Source of the DNA: Elusimicrobia bacterium GWB2_63_22
Lineage (GTDB): Bacteria; Elusimicrobiota; Elusimicrobia; Elusimicrobiales; UBA9959
Direction of reading: 5' to 3'
Assembly (NCBI GenBank): GCA_001799735.1
Contig: MGUA01000026.1
Span: 1-33,131, forward strand
DNA: 33,131 bases
Part shown: positions 7,582-14,781 of the stretch, in pieces
How positions within the stretch are numbered: position 1 is the stretch's first letter
Layout of the letters: every line of letters begins with the position of its first letter
Notes under the pieces: model-generated
Told to the model about the DNA's origin: nothing
The model's database searches: none
What the model saw: the letters and a program-made list of their open reading frames with translations, nothing else
Made by a program: the position numbers and the translations under genes

Positions 7582-8145
7582 TTATATCGCCAGATTGACC
7601 TTCGGGTTCTGCCGCTCGGGGGAATCGGCCGGGAGCTCCCACAGCGCCGACAGGGTAAAGCCGAGCATGGAGGCGAACATATTGGTCGGGAACACCTGCT
7701 GCTTGGTGTTGAACTTGGTGACCACGTCGTTGTAGAACTGGCGCGAGAAGCTGATCTGGTTCTCGGTGTGGGTCAGCTCCTCCATCAGCGTGCGTACGGC
7801 CTCGTTGGCCTTCAGGTTGGGATAGTTCTCGGAGAGGGCGATGAGCCGGCCCAGGGCCTGGGTCAGCATGCCTTCCTTGGCCAGGATGTCGCCGGTGTTG
7901 CCGCCCTGCCCGGCGGAAACCGCCGCGGTCCGGGCCTGGATCACGCGCTCGAGGGTCTCCCGCTCGAACTTCATCTCGCCCTTGACCGATTCCACCAGGT
8001 TGGGGATCAGGTCGTGGCGGCGCTTGAGCTGCACGTCGATCTGCCTGAAAGCGTTGGCCACCTGGTTGCGCAGGCCCACCAGGCTGTTGAACATCACCAC
8101 CACCCAGGCGGCTACCGCAAGAAGTACTATCGCTAATATCGTCAT
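7582..8145 (-). CDS. lemA: LemA family protein
   Basis: A 187-residue protein with an N-terminal membrane anchor (residues 2-19) followed by the helical LemA core. Typical family segments are visible: FNSLVGLRNQVANAFRQIDVQ, LKRRHDLIPNLVESVKG, and LTHTENQISFSRQFYND near residues 120-140, then FNTKQQVFPTNMFA. LemA proteins are membrane-anchored four-helix proteins of unclear biochemical role, often next to M48 peptidases as here. The start is supported by a strong ribosome binding site (GGGAGGA) 4 bases upstream. Confidence 0.95.
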   Translation of the reverse strand: MTILAIVLLAVAAWVVVMFNSLVGLRNQVANAFRQIDVQLKRRHDLIPNLVESVKGEMKFERETLERVIQARTAAVSAGQGGNTGDILAKEGMLTQALGRLIALSENYPNLKANEAVRTLMEELTHTENQISFSRQFYNDVVTKFNTKQQVFPTNMFASMLGFTLSALWELPADSPERQNPKVNLAI

Positions 8146-8169
8146 TTTTCCTCCCTTATTTTCTTCCGC

Positions 8170-9216
8170 TTAATTAGTCCTGGTCAGGATCTCGCAGCCG
8201 GTTTTGGTGACCAGCACCGAATCCTCTATGCGCACGCCGAACCTGCCGTGCAGGTAAATGCCCGGCTCCACGGTCACGGCCATGCCGGCGCGCAGCACGG
8301 CCTGCGAGGGCGCGTTGACCCGCGGGAATTCGTGGATCTCCAGCCCCACGCCGTGGCCGGTGCCGTGGGTGAAGTACTGCCCGTAGCCCGCGTCCACTAT
8401 CAGGCCGCGGGCGGCGGCGTCCACCGCGTTGGCGTTAACGCCGGCCCTCACGGCGGCGAGCCCCGCCTTGTGCGCGGCGGCCACGATGGCGTAGACCTTC
8501 TTGAAATCCTCCGGCGCGCGGCCGTGGAACCAGGTGCGGGTGATGTCAGAGCAGTAATGGCCGTAGAGGCAGCCGTAATCCAGCAGCACGGCCTCGTTGT
8601 TCTTCAGCCGCCGCTCGGAGGTGGCGTGGTGCGGCTTGGCCGAGTTGGGCCCGAAAGCCACTATCATGTCGAAGGACGGGCCCTTGGCGCCCATGGCCTG
8701 CATCACGTCCTCGAGTTCGCGGTAAACGGACATTTCCGTGCGGCCGGTCTTTATGCGGGGGCGCACCAGGCCGAAAGCTTTGGCGGCGATGCGGCAGGAC
8801 TTGCGCAGCGCCTCTATTTCCTCCCCCTCCTTCACGGCGCGCAGCGCCCCGGTGAGGCCGTTATGTTCCAGCGCGCCGCCCTTGCGCCAGGCGGAGCCGC
8901 GGGAGTAGGTCTCGGCATCGGGTTCGAAGGCGAACCGCTTAAGCTTCAGCTCCTTGGCTTTAGCCAGGGCGCGGCCGGCCCGGTCCAGGTCTTCCGCCAC
9001 CGGCGCCGCAAAAGTTACGGTCTCCTTGAACTGCTCCACGAACATCCGGGGCATAAAGACCCAGGCGCCGGCGCGGGTGACCAGCATGACGCAGTCGTCG
9101 AGGTGGAAGCCGGTGAAATAGCCGATCTCCAGCGTGCGGCCCAGCAACAGGCCGTCCAGGCGGTGCTGTTTGAGCAGGAGCTGCAGGTCCTTGATGCGTT
9201 TGGCGTGAATGTTCAT
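8170..9216 (-). CDS. M24 family metallopeptidase (Xaa-Pro aminopeptidase-like)
   Basis: A 348-residue cytosolic dimetal peptidase that removes an N-terminal residue ahead of proline, or a close relative. The creatinase-like N-terminal domain (about 5-130) is followed by the pita-bread catalytic domain. All five metal ligands are visible: D213 (LLDYG), D224 (SDITRT), H288 (GTGHGVG), E317 (VEPGIY) and E331 (RIEDS). I chose the ATG at 9216 (MNIHAKRIKDLQ) because CAGGG lies 8 bases upstream and the family N-terminus begins there. An in-frame ATG at 9264 would add 16 residues, but lies only 4 bases from a TATAAT box and has no ribosome binding site. Whether it is PepP or PepQ cannot be decided. 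Confidence 0.93.
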   Translation of the reverse strand: MNIHAKRIKDLQLLLKQHRLDGLLLGRTLEIGYFTGFHLDDCVMLVTRAGAWVFMPRMFVEQFKETVTFAAPVAEDLDRAGRALAKAKELKLKRFAFEPDAETYSRGSAWRKGGALEHNGLTGALRAVKEGEEIEALRKSCRIAAKAFGLVRPRIKTGRTEMSVYRELEDVMQAMGAKGPSFDMIVAFGPNSAKPHHATSERRLKNNEAVLLDYGCLYGHYCSDITRTWFHGRAPEDFKKVYAIVAAAHKAGLAAVRAGVNANAVDAAARGLIVDAGYGQYFTHGTGHGVGLEIHEFPRVNAPSQAVLRAGMAVTVEPGIYLHGRFGVRIEDSVLVTKTGCEILTRTN

Positions 9217-9268
9217 AAGTATAGCCCTGAAAACGAAAAGTACCGCCGGCCGGGCCGGAGGCATGGTA

Positions 9269-9274
9269 ATTATA
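9269..9274 (-). promoter_or_regulatory. Candidate -10 box for the M24 peptidase gene
   Basis: A perfect TATAAT on the minus strand sits in the gap after rsmA. It would start a transcript near 9262 with a leader of about 46 bases before the ATG at 9216. No good -35 at normal spacing was found, so confidence is low. Confidence 0.3.
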
Positions 9275-9301
9275 CTATTTTTGATATCAAGGACGGAGCG
9301 T

Positions 9302-10069
9302 TCAGGCGCCGGCGAGCTGCCCGGCCAGGGCCGCGAACTGGGGCAGCGACAGCTCCTGGGCCCGCACGGTCGGCTTGAGGCCGGCCTTCTCCACGGCCGC
9401 GGCGGCCTTGGCCTTCTCCACGCCGCAGAGGGCCAGGGAATTTATCAGGGTCTTGCGGCGGTGAGAAAAAGCTTTCCGCGCCAGGGCCCGGAACCGCTCC
9501 TCCTCCACCGGCGAAGAGAAGAAAGCCCGGGGCTTGAACAGCAGCACCGAGGAATCCACGGCCGGCACCGGCTTGAAACTGCCGGCCTTTACGTCGAGCA
9601 GCAGCTCCACGGAAGCGCGGGCGGCGGTGATGAGCGACAGGTAGCCGTGGTCGTGGTCGCCCGGGGCGGCCGTAAGCTTGCGGGCCACTTCCCGCTGGAA
9701 CATGAAAACCGCGATGGAAAAACCGCCGAAGAACAGCGTTTTCTCCAGGATGGGCGTGGCGCACTCGTAGGGCAGGTTGCCTATAAAGGCGGCGCGGCCC
9801 GGGCCGGCCAGCGCAGCCAGGTCGGCCGCCAGAAAATCCGCGTTCACCACGTTCAGGCCGGGAAATTTGGCCTTCAGGTCCGGCACCAGCCGCGGGTCTA
9901 TCTCTACCGCGGTCAGGCGGGAGCCGTACTTCGGAAAAAGAAAAGTGGTCAGCGCCCCGCCGCCGGGGCCTATCTCTATGACGCGGTCGAACTCCCCCCC
10001 GGAGAGACCTTCCGCTATGCGGGCGCAGATGCCCGCGTCGGCTAAAAAGACCTGGCTGTAGCGCGGCAT
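9302..10069 (-). CDS. rsmA: 16S rRNA (adenine1518/1519-N6) dimethyltransferase
   Basis: A 255-residue KsgA/RsmA enzyme that dimethylates two adjacent adenines near the 3' end of 16S rRNA during small-subunit maturation, using S-adenosylmethionine. Visible motifs are YSQVFLAD (usual QNFL.D), the SAM-binding EIGPGGG (32-38), VEIDPRLV, the catalytic NLPY (98-101), FMFQREVA, and the C-terminal FKPVPAVDSSV and FSHRRKTLINSL, all characteristic of the family. The start at 10069 is set by a TGATG overlap with the murC stop. A much longer open frame upstream is antisense-like read-through into murC and is not used. Confidence 0.95.
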   Translation of the reverse strand: MPRYSQVFLADAGICARIAEGLSGGEFDRVIEIGPGGGALTTFLFPKYGSRLTAVEIDPRLVPDLKAKFPGLNVVNADFLAADLAALAGPGRAAFIGNLPYECATPILEKTLFFGGFSIAVFMFQREVARKLTAAPGDHDHGYLSLITAARASVELLLDVKAGSFKPVPAVDSSVLLFKPRAFFSSPVEEERFRALARKAFSHRRKTLINSLALCGVEKAKAAAAVEKAGLKPTVRAQELSLPQFAALAGQLAGA

Positions 10070-11454
10070 CAGTTGAGGGTCTCCAGTTTGAGCTTTATTT
10101 CCTCGCCGAGCTTCCAGACGTCGCCGGCGCCGAGCGTCAGGAACACGTCCCCGGGCTTCAGCTCCTTCATCAGTTCCAGCGGACCGGGGAAAGCGGCGGC
10201 GCGGGCCTTGTGCCTGAGCAGCTGCTTTAAGATGAGGCCGGAATTTACGCCGGGCAGGGGCTTCTCTCCCGCCGCGTAGACCGGGGCCACGTAGACCCTG
10301 TCGGCGCAAGCGAAGGCGCGGCCGAAATCCTTGTACAGCAGCGCGGTGCGGGTGTAGCGGTGCGGCTGAAAAAGCACCACCAGGCGCCGGCCCGGGAAAA
10401 GCCCGCGCGCGGCCTCCAGCGTGGCCTTCACCTCGGTAGGGTGATGGCCGTAGTCGTCCACGAATTCCACCCCTTCGGCCGCGCCCAGCCTGTCCATGCG
10501 GCGCTTCACGCCGGCAAAGCTCCAAAGGCCGGCGGCCAGTTTCTTGAAGTCGAAGCCCAGGTAACAGCCGGCGGCCAGGGCCAGCAGGGAGTTGCGCACG
10601 TTGTGCGCCCCGCCGAGCCGCAGCCGCACCGGCCCCATCCTCCGGCCTTTATAGAAAGCGGTGTAGGCGGCGCCGGCCGCGCCGAATTTAACGTCGCGGG
10701 CCGTCCAGTCCGCGCCCGGGGTCAGGCCGCAGGTCAGGTGGGGCGCCTTAAGCCCGGGCAGCAGCTCCCGTATCCCGGGGTCGTCGGAACAGAGCACCGC
10801 CATGCCGTAGAACGGCACCTTGGCGAGGTGGGCGCGGAAAGCCGCCTTGAGGGTTTCCATGTTCCCGTAATGGTCCAGGTGGTCGGAGTCTATGTTGGTG
10901 ACGCAGGTGACGAGCGGCGAGAAATAGAGGAAGGAGCCGTCGGACTCGTCGGCTTCGGCCACCAGGTATTCGCTGCGGCCGAGCTTCAGGTTGGAGCCGG
11001 CGCCCTTAACTATGCCGCCCACCACGGCGGTGGCGTCGGCGCCGGCGGCCTCCAGGGCCGCGGCCGTCATGGAAGTGGTGGTGGTCTTGCCGTGCGTGCC
11101 GGCCACCGTAATGGTCTTTTTAAGTTCGGCCAGCGCGGACAGCATCAGCGCGCGCTGCACCACGGGCACGCCCAGCCGGAAAGCCTCCCGCAGCTCGGGG
11201 TTGTCGGGCTTTATCGCTGAACTGACTACCACTACGTCGGGCGAGCGCAGGGCGCGCGGCGAGTGGCCGATATGGAGCTCCGCCCCCTCCCTGGCCAGGG
11301 CCCGGGTTATCTCCGACTCCCTGGCGTCGGACCCGGAGACGCGGTAGCCGAGGCCGAGCATCAGACGGGCGATGCCGCTCATGCCGATGCCGCCTATCCC
11401 GATAAAATGGGCTTTCTTTAAATTGTCCAGCGAAAGGTCGCCTGCGTATTTCAT
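10069..11454 (-). CDS. murC: UDP-N-acetylmuramate--L-alanine ligase
   Basis: MurC (461 residues, full length) joins L-alanine to UDP-MurNAc with ATP, the first step of the peptidoglycan stem peptide, in the cytosol. Visible motifs are the N-terminal dinucleotide-fold HFIGIGGIGMSG (17-28), the ATP-binding GTHGKTTTT (119-127), EADESDGSF, TNIDSDHLDHYGN, GAHNVRNSL and VDDYGHHPTEV in the C-terminal domain. It lies outside any dcw cluster; instead it sits between a THEP1-like gene (ATGA overlap at 11451-11454) and rsmA (TGATG overlap), so translation of all three is coupled. Confidence 0.98.
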   Translation of the reverse strand: MKYAGDLSLDNLKKAHFIGIGGIGMSGIARLMLGLGYRVSGSDARESEITRALAREGAELHIGHSPRALRSPDVVVVSSAIKPDNPELREAFRLGVPVVQRALMLSALAELKKTITVAGTHGKTTTTSMTAAALEAAGADATAVVGGIVKGAGSNLKLGRSEYLVAEADESDGSFLYFSPLVTCVTNIDSDHLDHYGNMETLKAAFRAHLAKVPFYGMAVLCSDDPGIRELLPGLKAPHLTCGLTPGADWTARDVKFGAAGAAYTAFYKGRRMGPVRLRLGGAHNVRNSLLALAAGCYLGFDFKKLAAGLWSFAGVKRRMDRLGAAEGVEFVDDYGHHPTEVKATLEAARGLFPGRRLVVLFQPHRYTRTALLYKDFGRAFACADRVYVAPVYAAGEKPLPGVNSGLILKQLLRHKARAAAFPGPLELMKELKPGDVFLTLGAGDVWKLGEEIKLKLETLN

Positions 11455-12014
11455 CTTCCGTTCTCCATCAGTCTTACTTTGTAGTCCAGCCAGGCCCGGG
11501 AGGCGGCCACGGCCTCCGCCCAGGTCTCCGCGGAAAGTTCAAGTATAGCAGTATCGGCCATCCGCCCGAAAGCGTCCTCGAAAGCCGCCGCCCCTCTGCG
11601 GTAAAAGACCAGGCAGGGCGCGCCGGAGAAGAGCAGTTCCACGGCCTTGGCGCTGAACCTGGCCGAGCGCGCGGCCATCGGGCCCAGCTCGTCGAACAGC
11701 AGGATCTTCCCGGCGGCGGAGGCCGCCTCCAGCGCCGGGAGGGCGACGCGTTCCAAGGCGGCCGGGTTGAGGCCGTACTTGTTAAAAGCTTCAGCCGACA
11801 CGATGCTGCGCGACGCCAGCGTCTCGCGCCCGCCGCCCAGCGCCTCTACGTCGAAGCCGTCCCTGGCGGCGCCGGCGCGGCGTTCCAGCGTGCGGAAGCC
11901 GCCCAGCCAGCGCCCGTAATCGGCGGCCAGCCGCGCGCTCAGGCGCTCTTTCAGGGCGCAATCGCTGAAACCGAAAACCAGCCGCACGGCGGCCGGCAGG
12001 CGCGCGTCCGTCAT
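11451..12014 (-). CDS. THEP1-like nucleotide-binding-fold protein with degenerate P-loop
   Basis: A 187-residue protein whose pattern follows the THEP1 nucleoside-triphosphatase family (NTPase_1): GGF.T.E.R (38-45), R.GFDVEAL.GG (51-62), ETLASR, KYGLNPAALERVALPALEAA (79-98) and the Walker B region ILLFDELGPM (104-113, D108 and E109). The Walker A loop, however, reads GFSDCALKE (15-23) where the family has GPPGVGKT, so the P-loop Gly and Lys are lost. It probably cannot hydrolyse NTPs in the standard way and may be a binding or regulatory protein. The start is fixed by an ATGA overlap with the upstream TPR gene; its own stop overlaps murC in the same way. Homology is from motif pattern only. 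Confidence 0.75.
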   Translation of the reverse strand: MTDARLPAAVRLVFGFSDCALKERLSARLAADYGRWLGGFRTLERRAGAARDGFDVEALGGGRETLASRSIVSAEAFNKYGLNPAALERVALPALEAASAAGKILLFDELGPMAARSARFSAKAVELLFSGAPCLVFYRRGAAAFEDAFGRMADTAILELSAETWAEAVAASRAWLDYKVRLMENGR

Positions 12015-13609
12015 CGCGCCCCCCCCTGCAGCCAGCCCTTGTTGGCGGCGGCGATCTTGTTGCCCGGGTCCAGCCGGAGGGCTTGCGCGTATTCGGCGAG
12101 GGCCTTCTCCTCGGAGCCGGCCTCCACCCACGCCGCCCCGCGGCCGAGGGCGTCCAGCGCCCCGGCTCCTGAAAATTCCTCCAGGGCGGCGCCGTGCTCG
12201 CCGAGCAACAGGTAACCCAGGCCCTTGAGCGGGCCCAGGCCGCCCAGGTCGGAACCTTCCAGTTCTTCCATGGCCTCGGCGGCGTTGTCCAGCCAGGAGT
12301 CGCCCATCACCCAGAGGCCCATGTCGTTGCCGACGTCGCGCGGCTTGTAGAGGGCCTTGTTGGCGGCGTCCTTGCGGCCCGAGGGCGCCGAGGTTTCGAT
12401 ATTAAAATTCAGGCGGGCGTCGCTGCCGCCCGACACGCCCTTGACCAGCTTTTCCGCCTCGGCGGCTATCTCGTCGGCGCGCCGGGCCCGCTCCGCCGCG
12501 GGCGCGGCCGGCAGGAAATATTCGCGCTTGGTGTAGCTGACGCGGGGCCGGCGGAAAGCGGTCTCCAGGCTGCCCTTCAGCTTTTCCGCGCTCCCGGCCT
12601 GCAGGGTGGTTTTGGGAGTTTCCAGCAGCTCCACGGTAACCCGGGCGTCCTGGTCCGGAGGGATCTTCCTCAGGGCCGAGAACAGCGGGCTTTCGCGCCC
12701 GGGCTCGGGGGCGGCGGGGCGCCCGGCGTAGGCCAGCGCCATGGAAATGCCGCCCTTCTCGTTGACCGGGGCCAGCAGGAAGGCCCGCTCCAGGATGGCA
12801 GGGATCTCTTTGGCCTTCCCGGCTTTTTTCAGCGCCCAGCCCAGGCGGAACCTGGCCACGGAATCTCCCGGCTTTATGGCGACGGCGCGGCGGTACAGTT
12901 TGACCGCCTCGGCCAGCCGCCCCTCGCGCTCCCGCAGCACGGCGAGCTCCAGCACGGCGTCCTCGTACTCCGGAAAAAGAGAGACGGCCTTCTCCAGCTG
13001 CACCGCGGCCTGCTCGTAGCGGCCCAGGCGGGCGTAGAACATGCCGAGCTGGTAGCGGTAGAGCGGGCTGCCGGGTTCCAGCGCCGCGGCCGCCCTGAAA
13101 TAATCCAGCGCGCGGGCCGGCTCGCCCAGCGCGTGGTAGACCGAGCCGGCGTTCATGCGCACGTCGGAGCGGGACGGGTCCAGGCGCTCCGACTGCAGGA
13201 AATCCGCGAGGGCTTCCTTATACTGCCCGTCCCGCGCGCGCACGATGCCGCGCAGCTGGTAGGCCATGGAGCTCTTCGGGTCCAGCCGCAGCGCGGCCTC
13301 GAACTCGTCGAGCGCCTTGGCCGGCTCGCCCAGCCAGTACAGCGCCGAGCCGTACAGCAGGCGGGGCCAGGGGCTTTCCGGGCTCTTCTGGGCGGCCTTG
13401 AAAAATTCGTCGGCGGCGGCGGCGTAATCCTGGGCCTCCATCAGGCCGTAGCCGCGCTTCAGGTTGACCGCGCTCTGCTCTTCCATGATGCGGTCCCACA
13501 CGGTCCTGGAGCCGGGCGGGGCGGAAGCGGCGGAGGCGGCCGGGGAGGCCGCCGCGAGCAGCAGCGCCGCGGCGGTCGCGGCCTGCGTGATGATCGCTTT
13601 GATGCGCAT
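12011..13609 (-). CDS. Exported TPR-repeat protein
   Basis: A 532-residue protein with a signal peptide (1-27, Ala-rich) followed by about seven tetratricopeptide repeats between residues 48 and 300 (for example AKALDEFEAALRLDPKS, YKEALADFLQSERLDPS, AEAVKLYRRAVAIKPGD). A middle region (about 310-460) has no recognised domain but contains the segments RVTVELLETPKTTL and RLNFNIETSAP, and a further TPR pair lies near the C-terminus (485-525). TPR arrays act as protein-interaction scaffolds; this one would sit in the periplasm. It starts 17 bases after the LysM/FecR gene with no clear ribosome binding site, and overlaps the THEP1-like gene by ATGA. A shared envelope role is inferred from context. 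Confidence 0.9.
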   Translation of the reverse strand: MRIKAIITQAATAAALLLAAASPAASAASAPPGSRTVWDRIMEEQSAVNLKRGYGLMEAQDYAAAADEFFKAAQKSPESPWPRLLYGSALYWLGEPAKALDEFEAALRLDPKSSMAYQLRGIVRARDGQYKEALADFLQSERLDPSRSDVRMNAGSVYHALGEPARALDYFRAAAALEPGSPLYRYQLGMFYARLGRYEQAAVQLEKAVSLFPEYEDAVLELAVLREREGRLAEAVKLYRRAVAIKPGDSVARFRLGWALKKAGKAKEIPAILERAFLLAPVNEKGGISMALAYAGRPAAPEPGRESPLFSALRKIPPDQDARVTVELLETPKTTLQAGSAEKLKGSLETAFRRPRVSYTKREYFLPAAPAAERARRADEIAAEAEKLVKGVSGGSDARLNFNIETSAPSGRKDAANKALYKPRDVGNDMGLWVMGDSWLDNAAEAMEELEGSDLGGLGPLKGLGYLLLGEHGAALEEFSGAGALDALGRGAAWVEAGSEEKALAEYAQALRLDPGNKIAAANKGWLQGGAR

Positions 13610-13626
13610 GATGAAGGGGGTGGCGG

Positions 13627-14781
13627 TTACTCTTTCTCTACGGTGATCTTGCGCGGGGTGCTGAACTTGCCTTCGAAACCCAGCAGGTCCACTAGCGCCA
13701 CGCGCATGTAGTAGTCGCCGGCCGGGATGCGGCCGTTGAGGTTTATGGTCTCAAAGGCGTCGTAGGTTTTGTCCAGCGCCAGCGTGGTGAAGGCCTGGGT
13801 TTTGGAGACCTGCAGGTGGTAGCTGGCCACCGGGTTGGCCACGGAGATCATCTTCACGATCTCGTTGGCGTCGATATTCTTGTCGTCGATATTGCCGGTC
13901 TTCGGCATGTTCTTCGTAAGGTCTTTGTCGCCGGGCAGGGCCGCGTTGGCGCCGGGGGTTTTGCCGGTCTTCAGGTTGCCCAGGGAGATCTTCCCGCCCT
14001 CGCTGCGCAGCTGCGGGCCGGAGGAGGCAGTAAGGGTGGTCTGGGCTCCGTCGAGCTGCGGCAGGGGCGGCAGCTTGACCGGCTCGGAGGGCGGCATGTC
14101 CATCTTCACCTCGGCGGCGAAACCGGCCTGCACCTCCACGGTCTTGCCCTGCGCCTCCACGTCGGCCTTGCCCTTATAGACCTGCACCAGCGTGGTCAGG
14201 TCGTCCTTGAGCTTGGCGCCGAATTCTGTGTCCTTGGTCTTCGGGGTGATCCTGGCGGAGGCGGTGACCACGCGCGAGCGCAGGCCGCGCAGTTCGCCGG
14301 CCAGCAGCTCCACGTCGGTATTCTTCTTGCCGGGCGGGCGCAGCACGGCGATGGAATTGGGAAAAAGGTTTAGCACCTCGCCGGTATAGAACCGGATGTC
14401 GGCGCGGGCGTCCACCTTGGTGCGCACGGTGTCGCTCTTGAAGAGGTCCATTTTGGACGCGACGCCCCGCCAGTCGGGGGCGCCGGTGCGGCGGAACATG
14501 ACCTCGTTGACGAAATAGACCAGCTTGGCGGCCCGGAACTGCTCTTTGATCAGGTTCACGGGGACCTTGAGCGCCATGCCCGGCAGCGCTATCGACGGGT
14601 CCGCCGCCGGCAGCCTGTTGTATTTAAGGATCTCCCCCCATTTCCTGGGGTCCTTGAGGTAGGTGTTGGAGATGCTCCAGAGCGTGTCGCCGGGCTTGAC
14701 GATGATGGTCTGCAGCTCCTCGGCGGGAGTGGCCGCCACGGGCGAGAACAACAGCAGCAGCGCGGAAATCAGACGCCTCAT
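13627..14781 (-). CDS. Exported LysM and FecR domain protein
   Basis: A 384-residue envelope protein. A signal peptide (1-20) is followed by a LysM domain (about 25-75: TIIVKPGDTLWSISNTYLKDP to LPGMALKVP), which binds the glycan strands of peptidoglycan. Next is a FecR-like beta region (about 120-230: VELLAGELRGL, VYKGKADVEAQGKTVEVQAG), a Gly/Lys/Asn-rich linker, and a C-terminal Ig-like domain (about 305-384: ASYHLQVSKTQAF, AGDYYMRVALVD). The combination suggests a wall-bound structural or sensing protein. A strong ribosome binding site (AAGGAGG) is present, and the ATG overlaps the histidine kinase stop as ATGA, so the two are made together. Confidence 0.92.
   Translation of the reverse strand: MRRLISALLLLFSPVAATPAEELQTIIVKPGDTLWSISNTYLKDPRKWGEILKYNRLPAADPSIALPGMALKVPVNLIKEQFRAAKLVYFVNEVMFRRTGAPDWRGVASKMDLFKSDTVRTKVDARADIRFYTGEVLNLFPNSIAVLRPPGKKNTDVELLAGELRGLRSRVVTASARITPKTKDTEFGAKLKDDLTTLVQVYKGKADVEAQGKTVEVQAGFAAEVKMDMPPSEPVKLPPLPQLDGAQTTLTASSGPQLRSEGGKISLGNLKTGKTPGANAALPGDKDLTKNMPKTGNIDDKNIDANEIVKMISVANPVASYHLQVSKTQAFTTLALDKTYDAFETINLNGRIPAGDYYMRVALVDLLGFEGKFSTPRKITVEKE

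Noticed and set aside
4968-7598. Plus-strand open frame of 876 codons, very His-rich
   Set aside because: It runs antisense across four well-identified genes (exported protein, HAD, efp, M48) and shows no domain; composition is that of reverse-complement coding.
10070-10525. Upstream extension of the rsmA frame to 407 residues
   Set aside because: The extra 152 residues overlap murC and are Arg/Gly/Pro-rich without motifs. The RsmA N-terminus and the TGATG overlap fix the start at 10069.
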